Position numbers and translations under genes: made by a program | The notes under the pieces: model-generated | The model's input: only the letters and a program-made list of their open reading frames with translations | Told to the model about the DNA's origin: nothing | Database searches by the model: none | DNA from: Micrasema longulum | Lineage: Eukaryota; Arthropoda; Insecta; Trichoptera; Brachycentridae | DNA: 64,000 nucleotides | Assembly (NCBI GenBank): GCA_022494885.1 | Contig: JAGVSM010002432.1 | Location: 39,886-103,885, forward strand | Direction: 5' to 3' | Shown here: positions 20,790 to 31,559 of the stretch, piece by piece | How the letters are laid out: the number at the start of each line of letters is the position of its first letter | How positions within the stretch are numbered: position 1 is the stretch's first letter

Positions 20790-21165
20790 TAAAAAAAATT
20801 TAGTATGTCCAAATGTTTGTAAATATATATGGATTTCACCTCCAAGGGAGTTGTGCACGTTTTAAACATGTATATATTATCATATTGCATTGGCTGGTTT
20901 AAGTTATCACACTGTATAAAATTCTATATTTGAATATCCATATTTCTTAAATTTTTCCTGCTGTCAATTTTTGCAAAGTTAAAGAGCTGAAACCCTAGGA
21001 GGTTAAATCCAGTCCACGTTTTATTACTCTGTTTTACCTGTTGTGTATATTGTAAAAAAAAACAACAAAAAAACAGCCAATGACAGGTCATGAGCCTTGT
21101 AAATGCCTAGACTTCCATATTTCCTTCTCAATTTTTTTTCCATGTGTTGCAATAAATTTGGAATT
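20790..21165. mobile_element. Diverged foldback family copy (A'C'b' / C)
   Basis: Antisense A (tgtccaaatgtttgtaa, then ttcacctccaagggag), antisense C (cattggctggtttaag, then ttgaatatccatatttc), antisense b (gcaaagttaaagagctg), and then sense C (agccaatgacaggtcatgag, then ttccatgtgttgcaat). A short insert, 21020-21072, resembles 20226-20280. Confidence 0.65.
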
Positions 21166-21429
21166 ATATTATTTGCGATACATAAATGACGTAAATAATA
21201 TAAAAGTTTATTGTCCAATATAAACCTAGTCACACGAGTTTAATGTAATGAAATTCGGATTTACCGGAAGCATTTAAAAGCGGTATTTTTATTTACCAAC
21301 ACCAACGTAAGTATTAGAGATGGGCGTTTCGGTTATTAAAAAGAGTTACAGTAACAGTTACTGTTACACAAATTAAACTGTTTCTAAATAACCGTTTAGA
21401 ACAGCGTTTTGCAGAAGTTAATTAAAATA

Positions 21430-21765
21430 TTACTTAACAAAGATGAAGAACATTTAAGATAAGGTAATATAGAAGTCTAGGCATCTACTGGGCTTATGAC
21501 CTGTCATTGGCTGGTTTAAGTGGCCACTTTACACACTGTGTAACATTCACCATTCTGCCCATATTTGAATGTGTAAAGCGCCCACTTAAGCCAACCAATG
21601 GCAGGTCATAAGCCCTGTAGATGCCTAGACTTCTATATTACCTTCTCTAAAATGTTCTTGACATCTGTTGTAATATGTAAATGTTAACAGCTCCCCAGGG
21701 AGTTGAATCCAGTCCTTGTCTTCAAAAATTTGGATAAACTCAAAATATTGTTGTAAATCTGTTAA
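21430..21765. mobile_element. Foldback family copy (C' / C A)
   Basis: Antisense C (21433-21568) meets sense C (21569-21675) head to head, almost a perfect hairpin. Sense A then ends aaactcaaaatattgttg. B is absent. Confidence 0.82.
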
Positions 21766-22075
21766 TTGTTACAAGCCACGCTTCTCTAAATTGTTCAAAT
21801 TTCGTTAAGGTGGATGGCCCATGGTTTTACCACATTGCTTTAAAAACGGTTAAATAGTTTTTACAACTGTTTTACTTGTAGAAACAGTTCCGAGGATGTT
21901 CAGTGCTACCTACGGGAAATTGGGTAAAAAAGTGCTACCCCAAAACACTAGTCTCTTTGAACTCGGAATTGTTGTTGTATATCTGCTATTTATGTTTTAT
22001 GTTTATATCCATACAGTGTTATCCATTATATTATATTTTTTTATTATGTACTAGAACATAATATAAAAATAATGT
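21766..22075. other. No supported feature
   Basis: Contains motifs related to 21335-21410 (aaacggttaaatag, aaacagttcc), which may be flanks of an older MITE split by the foldback element. Termini were not found. Confidence 0.3.
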
Positions 22076-22161
22076 TAATAAATTCCTCGACACGGGTTAT
22101 GCACAGTGAGGTGTTCATTTAGAAAATAAAAAATATAAAGTTTTATTTTAAATAAATAAAA
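22076..22161 (+). mobile_element. LINE tail fragment
   Basis: Cctcgacacgggttatgcac plus agtgaggtg is a diverged copy of the tail at 2158-2190, 9930-9955 (inverted) and 32325-32352 (inverted). A-rich sequence follows it. Confidence 0.45.
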
Positions 22162-22553
22162 CAAACAAACCATCACGCCGCTTCCCCGTAGGACAGACCT
22201 CGCTTCCTCTACAATCATTCATCTTCTCATGCACGCACGCCGAATACACCTGCTCTTGACATGGCCATCTTTAAGTATTTGATGGACTCGATCGTGCCAT
22301 GTCTTTCTCGGTCTTCGTCGTTTTCTGCATCCATCAACTTTCGCATCGTAGATCCTTTTAGCCGTTCTTTCGCTGTCCATTCGCTCTGCATGTCCTCAAA
22401 CCAACGCAGCACCCCTTTCTTGATTCTGTCGATAATGCATGTCTCAGCCTTACACAGTTCACGGATCTCGACATTTGTGCTATCATACATCGTTTTACCA
22501 CACAGTCGCATGAGGGATCGCATTTTGACAACATTTACCCTACTTTCATCATT
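22162..22553 (-). pseudogene. RTE-type LINE reverse transcriptase C-terminus
   Basis: Minus strand. The frame reads MRSLMRLCGKTMYD, then IDRIKKGVLRWFEDMQSEWT (22227-22523), matching the RTE tail MRSLRRMCGKT and KKGLLRWFGHVERM at 48168-48620. The end, gcggcgtgatgg in sense, is followed by (tttg)3. It is 5'-truncated and frame-broken. It covers only the region after the reverse transcriptase palm. Confidence 0.82.
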
Positions 22554-23213
22554 ATTGTTTCATTGCTCCAGTACTTCTTCCAACCAACAAAACAATTCAT
22601 TGATACCGAGACTGCATAGGTTAGGTAACACTTATGGAACGGCTGCAGACATTCTGTCCAATTCTTTACCATCTTATAAGTCCACAATATCAAGTTTATT
22701 TGTAGCTGCTCGTCAAACTATTATTGACAATTCAATTCCATAAATTATAAAATACTCACTTGTTTATTTTTATTACCTTTTACTTGTTTTTTATTTTTTA
22801 CTATTATATCAAATTGCATTGTAGTATTGGCAAATACGCATTTTATTGATACATATTTTTATTTCTTATTTTTTTGTGATAATATATGTTTGCTTGTTTA
22901 TTAATTTAACTTAAAAATGTCTTTCTTGCTTACCGTAACGCTTTATTTATTGTTTGCTTTACAGAATTTATTTCATAAGCTTATATCTTTGCATTTTTTG
23001 TTTATATGCTTACTGTTTTTTCTTGCTATTATCCTGTTATTATTATTTATTTTTTTTGCTTTGTAAAACTTTTTATTACATCCTTTTTAACTAATTTCAC
23101 ACATTTTTTCTGTATATTCTGTGTTTATTATTTAGTATGTTAGCATGTATTTCATTATTATTTTTGGTAATGCCTTTTGGGCTTTAATGAACAAAATAAA
23201 TAAATAAATAAAT
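22554..23213 (+). pseudogene. CR1/Jockey-like LINE C-terminus and 3' UTR
   Basis: The frame ends NSLIPRLHRLGNTYGTAADI, then YKSTISSLFVAARQTIIDNS, with TAA near 22741. An AT-rich UTR and a taaa-repeat tail (23196-23213) follow. It closely matches 58386-59043, which keeps more of the protein. It is 5'-truncated. Confidence 0.78.
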
Positions 23214-23388
23214 TCCATATTTCGCTCCCAAACATTAGAGTTGGCACTAAAACTCCACTGTGAACTGCTAGTTTTACCTCCTGCGATAGAAATTTGTTTG
23301 TCACAGTAGATTTCACCATTCACCCATCGTTTCAGTGCATCATTTAATCTATGTACATTGTACATTTAAATAAATATATAAATATCTT

Positions 23389-23837
23389 TAGGGCTGTAGT
23401 CGGGTAAAACGCACGGAAAATACGAAAATCATACGATTTTGCCATTTTATAATAATAATAAAAAAAAAACATAAGTTAGATAGAAACAATAATTTTAAAA
23501 GGTATTTCTATTAAAAATTATACTTAAAAGTTTTATATCACGAATCAATTACTTTTAGACCGGCAGATTATGCCATTTCAAATTTAAACTAAACTTAGGT
23601 ATCTGGATTCTCATATAAAGACTAAGTACTAAAATATATTTTTTTTGTAATGATTTAAAGATAATAAATTTAACATGAAAATAGCCGAATCAAAATATCA
23701 ATTTTTGGTTTTTAAAAAGAAATACAAGCATTTTTAATCACATCAATTTTTGTGACTTTTTTCTTTATTTCTACGTAAAATTATGCCTTCGGTAATACTA
23801 AAAAAATATATATATCGAAATATCTTAGTTGAAACCC
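23389..23837 (+). repeat. R5 interspersed repeat, about 450 bp
   Basis: A diverged inverted copy is at 29181-29645. Shared blocks are gggctgtagtcgggtaaaac against gttttaccagactacagcc, gaccggcagattatgcc against ggcgtaatctgccggtc, and tctacgtaaaattatgcctt. The ends are gggct (left) and aaccc (right), only faintly inverted. Non-coding, family unknown. Confidence 0.65.
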
Positions 23838-24005
23838 TTTTTTATTTATTTAATGCACAAAATACACAATTTTATCATAGATTACAATTATATATTTTTT
23901 ATGTCCCGACTTGTTAGAAAATTCCGTGTTAAGTCGGGGCTCTTCTATATATAAATCAAAAACATTTATTAACATATTAAAACAATCTACAAAATATTAC
24001 ATTTA
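23838..24005 (-). repeat. R6 repeat (LINE-tail-like)
   Basis: Includes tatttatttaatgcacaaaa and tgtcccgacttgttagaaaa, then gtgttaagtcggggctcttc. The second block recurs at 35498-35620 and 60460-60582, and the first at 34840-34880. The T-rich left edge suggests a minus-strand retroelement tail. Confidence 0.5.
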
Positions 24006-24006
24006 C

Positions 24007-24193
24007 ATTTTTTTTTTACATTTTTTTTTGCACCACAACAGGCCAGGAGGCCTAATTACAGTGGTGAATTACATCACAGAGCACTCAGGCTTGAGAAAAA
24101 TCACATTTTAATTTTTGTGTTCTCACCGGGAATCGAACCCGGAACCTTCCGTGCGTGAGTCAAGCGTCTTGACCACTACACCACGGAGGCCGC
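24007..24193 (-). mobile_element. tRNA-derived SINE, family 2
   Basis: The reverse complement begins ggcctccgtggtgtagtggt (A box) and has B box ccgggttcgattcccgg at about 24126-24142. The body gcctgagtgctctgtgatg leads to an end (ctggcctgttgtggtgc) with a T-rich, that is A-rich in sense, tail at 24007-24030. Related pieces are at 6727-6850 and 55988-56035. Confidence 0.82.
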
Positions 24194-24224
24194 CAAAAAA
24201 ACAATATACAAAATTAACAAATTA

Positions 24225-24728
24225 CAACAGGGATGGAGAATACCTTAAATAAGGGAATATGGAAGTAAAGCCATTTACAGGGCTTATGACCTGTCATTGG
24301 CTGGTTTAAGTGGGCACTTTACACACTGGGTAACATTCACCATTTTGCCTATGTTTTAACATCCATATTTCTTCAATTCTTCCATTTGTTGATTTTGGTG
24401 AAGTTAAAAAGCAGAAACCTTTATTGTTATGAAGAGATTCATCTGACTGAATTATTTCACATACTAGGCAGTGCCTGAAAAAAAAATTTCAATTTTAAAC
24501 TTCTTCTTGGACCAGTTGGTTTCATTATAATATTTGAGTTTAAACTAAAATCAACAAATGGAAGAATTGATAAAATATGGATGCTAAAACATAGGCAAAA
24601 TGGTGAATGTTACACAGTGTGTAAAGTGGCCACTTAAACCAGCCATTGACAGGTCATAAGCCCTGTAGATGCCTTGACTTCTATATTACCTTTTCTTAAA
24701 TGTTCTTCATCTCTCTTGTAATATGTTC
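24225..24728. mobile_element. Foldback family copy (C'B'a' / bC)
   Basis: Antisense C (24228-24360), B (24370-24500) and a shortened A (24515-24535), then sense b (aaatcaacaaatggaagaat) and C to 24725. The arms are complementary over most of their length, with a junction near 24537. Confidence 0.82.
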
Positions 24729-25268
24729 TTATTTAGGTTTTTATTACCTTCACACCGGCCCTTACCAGTACCGACATCTACAGCCTTAAATATGCCGACT
24801 ATTTTACTAATAATTTCTTTGTTGCGCTGAAGATGGATCTCGGAAAAAAAATATATAAATTAATATTCCAGCACGACACAGCTTCGTGACAAACATACTA
24901 AATATGCGTGAGTAAATGTTTATTTATTTATTCATGGATCTAGTTTGTGGTTAACTGTGACATATATCACTTAAATATGTTTGATAAGCGTTTAATGAAT
25001 TAATCTCTATTGCGTAGGTATACGTCATATATGTATGTAAATCAGGGTTAAAAAATATCACGATATTTATATTAATATTAAAATATTCAATATACACGGT
25101 TTTTCAGAGACAGACCGCGAAACTTCACAGGAATTTTCCTCATGGTAAGCTTTAAAAAAATCCTACTGAATTTTTTCCAAAAAGTTATCCACAACCTTCT
25201 ATAAAAGGTTAAATTCAATCACTTTCTATACATTTATGCATATTTTTTCTACACGCCCATTGATCATT
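24729..25268. other. No supported feature
   Basis: AT-rich, no recognised repeat or frame. Confidence 0.4.
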
Positions 25269-25860
25269 AAAAAAAAAGGGCTATCTCTATGTTGAACAAT
25301 ATCACTTTGGACATTGTCATTTTTCACGTCTCTGAGGGAGTTTTTCGTTACAAGATTATCGTACTTTTTTAACATATTATTCTTTGGATATTATGCATAC
25401 TTCTTCTTCTAGTGCCTTGCCGGGTCCCCCCGACGTAGGCGATCACTACAGCGAAAGCATATGTATCTGTCCTGCGCTAATTTTACATTTCGCAGCCAGG
25501 ACGATTGCTTATTGATGTACTCGCCGTAGTGATTCCTGGGAAAAGATGACCAGAGTGGTTTCCCGTTGCCTTCTCTGGTAGATTTTCTTGTCGGGGTTAC
25601 CTTCCCTTAGCTGGTTAGTTTTGGTTTTGAGGCGCCAAAAACTCGCCTTTCATCCTCTCGTTATCTGCTGTGATCACACCGTTATGAGTGTGATCTCATT
25701 GCCCAGGGTTCGCGACGTGGACGCTAACGAGTAGGACTATGTGTACTAATGTGTTTTTTTTTATATATACCTAATTTTACCTAATTATTTCTTTATGTAT
25801 GAATTAAGATATTTTATTTTGTAATGTACATATATATGAATAAATAAATGATAAATGATA
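25269..25860 (+). mobile_element. Jockey/CR1-like LINE 3' fragment, interrupted
   Basis: Sense copy of the end of the family at 13955-15805 (gggctatctctatgttgaac, then cacgtctctgagggagtttt, then ggatattatgcatact). It resumes after an insert with atatatacctaattttacc and ends in aataaataaatg repeats. Confidence 0.78.
25402..25737 (-). mobile_element. RTE-related non-autonomous insert with TSD
   Basis: It splits the LINE at a site duplicated as tatgcatact (25392-25401) and tatgtgtact (25738-25747), two mismatches in ten. In sense (minus strand) it carries agaaggcaacgggaaaccac and ends in gaagaagaag, the simple tail used by RTE elements at 45318-45331. There is no coding capacity, so it is probably a SINE-like derivative mobilised by an RTE LINE. 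Confidence 0.6.
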
Positions 25861-26934
25861 AAAAAAGTAAAATCTTGATTTTGATCTGACCATGTCCTTG
25901 ATTTTTTAAAATTTCTACCGCCATCTACATTCGCAAAGTTAAACTAACGTAAAATTTATTGACCGTAGATTAATATTACTCTTTTGTTAATATCAAGTAG
26001 ATCATAAACAACTTGATCGTTAAATTAATCAAATTAAATAAACAATAGAGGCATGTAAGACAACAAATATAAACTAGTTTATTATTTTTAGTAATATTAT
26101 TATTATATCACAAGCATATTTACATTGGCTCATTTACATTATTTTCTGCTATAACTCCTCAGTTGTAAAGAAATAATTACAGTGAAGAGACGCACTACTA
26201 ATTTAATTGATTAACCTAACATTTTTACACTTGATAAAAACGAATTAATTGGTGTTTTTATAAGTTGTTCGTATTAAACTAATGATTATAGTTAGATTCT
26301 TGTATTTTACAACAATAATCATTTGATTAAATTCCTTATAAGTCAGTTAAATAATGAATTGACATTTGAAGGATTTGAATGTCAATATAATAAACTATTT
26401 GTAATTTTAATAAAAAATCTTATATTTTTGACGATTTTAACATTGACGTGCGTTTTTAAAAATGTTCGCGTGTGTCTATTTATTTAGTTAAAAAAACATG
26501 GATCAGTGAATTGTTTTTGTAATGTGAGTACCCTTTTTTTGTATAACATTTTATTTATTGCATTTAAAATAGTTTATTAATAAAATTATTTGTTTGTTTA
26601 CGCTTTATTAAGTTATTTTGTCAGGATATTAAGAACTTAGAAAAACATTACATTTACTGAATACTTCAATCAGTACACCATACACAATATTTGGGAATCG
26701 ATAAATATTTTAAATGGACAGAAGACATCTAATATACAAATATAACACAAACATTTAGAAAAGTTTATCTTCAAGTCGATACGTAAAACATCTTATCCCT
26801 AATTAAACTCAAACAACTATATTATATTTTATGTAACTCCAATTTTATATTTATAACTTTTTGTAATTATAACTCATGGCATAATAGGATGGGGAGGCGC
26901 GAATAAATCAATGTAATTAAAATAAGCAAAAGAT
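25861..26934. other. No supported feature
   Basis: Over 1 kb of AT-rich sequence without recognised repeat copies elsewhere in the window. It is the longest apparently unique stretch in the left half. Confidence 0.4.
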
Positions 26935-27075
26935 ATATATATGTATATATATTTTATTTTTTTTCAAAACATATATTATTAACATAGAAATAGAATTACA
27001 AAAATACGCTTTAGAAAAATACATCTTAAAATTCAGCCATACAACACTTTTGAAATTTAAAAGACAGTGTATCAA
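26935..27075 (-). repeat. Possible LINE tail
   Basis: The block aatagaattacaaaaatacg and following bases resemble 45785-45840 (atttgaattacaaaataacc). Low-complexity ta repeats start it at 26934-26956. Confidence 0.35.
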
Positions 27076-27151
27076 TTTATAATCTCCAAATTTAAATACT
27101 TAAATAATACTATGTTGTTTTATATTGCATACATTTTATTAACGGCGTAAG

Positions 27152-28208
27152 TATAGCCTGTGAGCTCGCCAATACATGACAGATGACAGTAAACATAACC
27201 ATAGAAAAACATTGCAGTTGAGCTCTCAGAAGTAAAGCAACGTGAATGCAGCAATGCTTGAACTACATGTCAATAATATTCTAATAATAAATCATATTAT
27301 TTGGACATACGGAACTTTAAAGCATACCTTGGTTGCATTACTAATAGTATTTTATCGGTTAGGTAGGTGTATTTAAAAAAAAATGTTGCGTACCTGAAAA
27401 AAGCACAAATAATTATGTTTTTGTAAATGATGTCAGTAGCGACACTCAGAGAGTGGCTTTGTGACGTTTTGACATTTTTTATAAGAAATTCATGGCGTAG
27501 CCGAAATACTGTTATAAAAACGAGGATGTTTTTGTTGATTGACGTTAGCAGGCGCTACCCAGGGGCGACTTTGTGACGTGAGAAATTATTTAAAAAAAGA
27601 GATTCATGGCGTAGCCGAAATATTGTAATTAAAACGAGGATGTTTTTGTTGATTGACGTTAGCAGGCGCTACCCAGGGGCGACTTCATGACGTGATGAAA
27701 TTATTAATTTAATTTTTTTTTTCATTTTACATAGCGTAGCCGAGATAAGAAATTGCGTGGTGTTTCGAAATTTAACCGTGTAGGTAGCCGCCTAGTTACA
27801 ATATTATTTTTGTATTTTTATAACTCCTGTTTTATAATGTTTATGTATTTATCGCTATAAGAATTAAACTAAAGATAGTTTTTACTTTTAATCGCTATCC
27901 GTTTTTTAAATTATGTTTGTAACACTCAATAATATTTATTTTTCAAGTATTCAATGTTATTTTTGCATTTTAATTAATATTGTTAATATAAAGCGTATTT
28001 TTATTTATTCGAATTTACTAGACTGTTTTTATTACAAAAAATAAAAATGCATATTTCTCTATGTATTTTTCTGTTATAAATAATCTACTAAAATAATACA
28101 CATCAAATTTCCATTGTCTGTTGATTTGATTTGCAATCTCTTTAACTCTAGGAAATTCAAAGACAATAAAATTTTTACTGTCATATATTGGCGAGCTCAC
28201 ACGCTATA
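27152..28208. mobile_element. Unclassified TIR element with internal tandem repeats
   Basis: The left end tatagcctgtgagctcgcca (27152 on) and right end tggcgagctcacacgctata (to 28208) are inverted repeats over 31 bp with two mismatches, ending in catgacag-type sequence. The 1,057-bp body holds a 113-bp tandem repeat (27425-27760) and no transposase frame. Only TA or TATA is shared at the flanks, which would fit a Tc1/mariner-like TA target. The superfamily is not settled. Confidence 0.72.
27425..27760. repeat. Tandem repeat, about 113 bp, near 2.5 to 3 units
   Basis: Units are marked by catggcgtagccgaaatact (27491), catggcgtagccgaaatatt (27604) and catagcgtagccgagat (27730), spaced 113 and 126 bp apart. 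Each holds ttgattgacgttagcaggcg and ctacccaggggcgactt. The first two are nearly identical; the outer ones are diverged. Confidence 0.8.
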
Positions 28209-28654
28209 CATAGCCCTTATTAACTTATATCTGTATTCTTAATTATTATTTTTCTACATTCTTCTAATTTTAAGATTCTTTTAATATAACCGACGGGAAA
28301 AAATGAACTTCTGTTCTCTCTACTGGAATATACGTATGTATGTACTATGTACTATGTACTAAATGTAAGATTAGTTTTTATATATTTTTATTTTCTTTTT
28401 CTTATGACTTCATATTCCATTTTTTTCTACTTTTGTGTAAAATGTATGTCTGTTCTTTATGTATAAATATATGTAAAACATGTAAAAGCCTACAAGGCGT
28501 TTAAAATCAATAATTAAATTAATTTTGAAAAAGCCCTTCAGTTACCCCAGCGTCAAGTTATTTGAGGAATTTGAGATCTTAGATATAAGGCAATTATATA
28601 TTTTTAGAAAAATAATGTTTGTAAAGCCAATTATTCTTCCAAATCCAAAAAGAA
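28209..28654. other. No supported feature
   Basis: AT-rich, with a tandem tactatg run (28331-28350). Nothing else is recognised. Confidence 0.4.
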
Positions 28655-28860
28655 ACACTGCCAGAAATTGTATAAAAAAAATATTTTTTTACGTGCGGTA
28701 AAAATTAGAGCATTAACTTTTACGGCAAAGTTTCTTAAACATGTATGAAAAAAAATATTATGAATTAAAAAAAAAAAACGAACTGCTCGGGACGACGTCA
28801 CTAGTTTTTAAAAATCAATTAATGAAAAGAGAGTTGTTATAAATTTTCAGTTTTACTAAA
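28655..28860 (+). repeat. M2 repeat
   Basis: Sense copy: gcggtaaaaattagagcatt, acggcaaagtttcttaaaca, aacgaactgctcgggacgac, gtcactag, then aatcaattaatgaaaagag. It is an almost complete unit compared with 11110-11290. Confidence 0.62.
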
Positions 28861-29180
28861 TTTTTACTCAATATTCAAGTTAAAAAACGTGTTCAATAGA
28901 AAATAAAAATAAAAAAGCGGATAATTTACAAAAATAGAAATAACTGTTTGTATTTAAATTGCCTTAAATCAATAATATTACTCAATAGGATAAAATAATA
29001 AAGAGGAAAGGAGGAGAGATTAAGGAAGAGAAAGGATTTCTTCAGACGTGATTTACGTGAGCAAAAACGATAAGGGCAGGTCTGAAGTTCATAAAAACGT
29101 AAATAAGATGTTGTTATAAATTAAATATTACAACCAGAATTTTCTTTTTTAAAAAAAAGAGAATGCAATTCTTTAAAAAT
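28861..29180. other. No supported feature
   Basis: AT-rich with a purine-rich block (agaggaaaggaggagagatt, 29000-29019), of a type also seen at 47380-47440. Confidence 0.35.
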
Positions 29181-29645
29181 AGGTTTCAACTAAAGTATTT
29201 TTTTAATGTATTATCGAAGGCATAATTTTACGTAGAAATAAAGGAAAATGTCACAAAAATGTATGTGATTTAAAATGCTTGTATTTCTTTTCAGAATCAA
29301 AACATTTAAATTTGGTCTTGACCACTTTTATGTTCAACTTATTATCTTGAAATAATTAGCCAAAAATTTAGTTCAATATTTAGTCTTTGTTGAGATCCCA
29401 GATATCAAAGTTTGGTCTAAATTTAAAATGGCGTAATCTGCCGGTCTAAAAGTAATGATATTTTAGTTACATAAAACTTTTAAGTATATTTTTTAACATA
29501 AATACATTTAAAAAATATTGTTTGTGTCAAATTTAGGTTTTTTTATTTTTTTATTATTGCGTGATTAAAAAAAAACATTCGTTTTAAAATGGCAAAATCG
29601 TATGATTTCCTAATTTTGCGTTCGTTTTACCAGACTACAGCCTTA
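29181..29645 (-). repeat. R5 interspersed repeat, inverted copy
   Basis: Reverse complement of 23389-23837 with moderate divergence and indels. It abuts the target duplication of the next foldback element. Confidence 0.65.
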
Positions 29646-29660
29646 AACAGAGATACTGTA

Positions 29661-30289
29661 ACAAATTACAACAGGGATGTAGAATACCTTAAATAAGGGA
29701 ATATGGAAGTCTAGGCATTAACAGGGCTTATGACCTGTCACTGACTGGTTTAAGTGGCCACTTTACACACTGTGCAATATTTACCGTTTTGCCCATGTTT
29801 GAACATCCATATTTATTCAATTCTGCCATCTGTTGATTTTAGTGAAGTTAAGAGCTGAAACCTTTATTGTTGCGAAGAGATTCATCTGACTGAATTATTT
29901 CACATACTAAGCAACGCCTGAAAACAATTTTTCAATGTTTAAACTTCTTCGTGGACCAGTTGGTTTCATTACAGTATTTGAGTTTGTCCAAATGTTCGTA
30001 GACAAAAGACTGGATTTCACCCCCTCGGGAGTCATTAAGATTAACAAATTGCAACAGGGATGGAGAATACCTAAATAAGTAATAATTAGTAGGAACAATT
30101 GTGAATGTTGCACAGTGTGTAAAGTGGCCACTTAAACCAGCCAATGACAGGTTATAAGCCCTGTAAAAGCCTAGACTTCCATATTTAAGGTATTCTCCAT
30201 CCCTATTGTAATTTGTTAATCCTAATGACTCCTGAGGGGGGGAAATCCAGTCATTTGTCTACGAATATTTGGACAAACTCAAATATTGT
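29661..30289. mobile_element. Foldback family copy with 12-bp TSD
   Basis: The exact repeat agagatactgta occurs at 29649-29660 and 30290-30301. In reverse complement the order is A', C', C end, A, B, C, the same architecture as 19363-19939. The arms total 629 bp. A' and C' are nearly full length here, so it is the best copy for a consensus. Confidence 0.87.
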
Positions 30290-30301
30290 AGAGATACTGT
30301 A

Positions 30302-30680
30302 GTTTGGTAGTGGATGTGAGATGATTCCACAGTTGAGCCACATGGACAGTATATGAATTGAATAAAGTGTTGAATAAATGCTAAGTAAACTTGACCCTTG
30401 GCATAACACCTATCCTAAGTTGAGCGTGGTGCGCATAATAATGCACCCAGTAATAATTATCGCATTTGCGCATAAATGCATTATATTGCATAAGTGCCCG
30501 TTGTAAATAAACTATAAATAGAACGGAACTTTATTGACACGGGGTGACTGCACTCATTGCACTGTTTCTTAGTGTAATTGCACTAAATTTTAAAAAATAA
30601 ATAAAAAAGAAAATGAGTCACCACTCACCTGATCGAGAATAATGGCACCAGTCCAGAATATCAGTTAACAGACAGATTTT
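30302..30680. other. No supported feature
   Basis: Contains a gcat-rich stretch (30440-30500) of unknown nature. No frame or repeat terminus is supported. Confidence 0.35.
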
Positions 30681-30733
30681 TCGAGCAAAAGTTGTTCACG
30701 ACTTTTAAGAAATGGACTGAAAATTAAAATATT
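30681..30733 (+). repeat. 53-bp repeat also at 40012-40064
   Basis: Gagcaaaagttgttcacgac, then ttttaagaaatggactgaaa. The other copy follows a tRNA-like repeat, so this may be its 3' extension. Confidence 0.5.
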
Positions 30734-31303
30734 TGACAACAGAGATGAAGAACATTTAAGAGAAGGTAATATGGAAGTCTAGGCATCTACAGGGCTTATG
30801 ACCTGTCAATGGCTGGTTTAAGTGTCCACTTTACACACTGTGTAACATTCAACATTCTGTTAATATTTGAAAATCTATATCCTTTCAATTCTTTCATATG
30901 TTGATGTTTGTGAAGTTAAAGAGCTGAAACCTTTATTTATGCGGGTAAGATTCAATTAATAAAATTATTACACCTACATACCAGGCAACGCCTGAAAAAA
31001 ATATTTTTTCAATTTCTATACTTCTTCGTGGACCAGGTGGATTTATCGACAATATTTTGAGACTGGATTTAACTCCCTGGGGAGCAGTTTGGTCTTTAAC
31101 TTCACAAACATCAACATATGAAATAATTGAAGTGATTTAGATGTTTAAATATGGGCAGAATGGTGAATGCTACACAGTGTGTAAAGTGGCCACTTAATCC
31201 AGCCAATGACAGGTCATAAGTCCTGTAGATGCCTCGACTTCAATATTGCCTGTTCAAAAATGTTCTTCATCTCTGTTGTAATCTGTTAATATTAACAGTT
31301 CAT
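30734..31303. mobile_element. Foldback family copy (C'B'A' / bCa)
   Basis: Antisense C, B and A run from 30734 to 31092 with the tgcgggtaagattcaattaa variant. Sense b and C then run to a truncated A (ttaatattaacagttc). A SINE abuts its right end. Confidence 0.82.
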
Positions 31304-31530
31304 CACTCCCTCTCCGCACCTAATGGTGCATAGGTCACTGCATTGAAACACCAATCGCAGCGTATCTTGATCGTTTTGTTACACGGAGGTAAGGTGATCA
31401 GTCTTACGCTTCAGGTACCAGTCCAGGGACTATGAAAATATTCTAGCGTGAAAACACCCTTTTCAATACATATTTCATATCAACCATGTCGGAAATCGAA
31501 CCCGAGACCTACACCACGAGGCCGACGAGG
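31304..31530 (-). mobile_element. SINE family 1, with deletion in the tRNA head
   Basis: The reverse complement begins cgtcggcctcgtggtgt and jumps directly to aggtctcgggttcgatttcc. The anticodon region present in other copies is deleted. The body and the ccattaggtgcggag end are intact. Confidence 0.8.
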
Positions 31531-31559
31531 CGTCTATGAATCAGACGTCGTAATTAGGA

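Noticed and set aside
21313..21905. MITE split by a foldback element (gagatgggcgtttcgg start)
   Set aside because: The matching right terminus and target duplication were not found.
22261..22743. 160-codon plus-strand frame, and similar ones at 55373-55607 and 57268-57660
   Set aside because: Antisense shadows of RTE reverse transcriptase tails, the first running into a second LINE.
24126..24193. Functional tRNA gene
   Set aside because: A and B boxes are present, but no closed acceptor stem and a SINE body follows. The same applies to 56877-56945 and 5855-5952.
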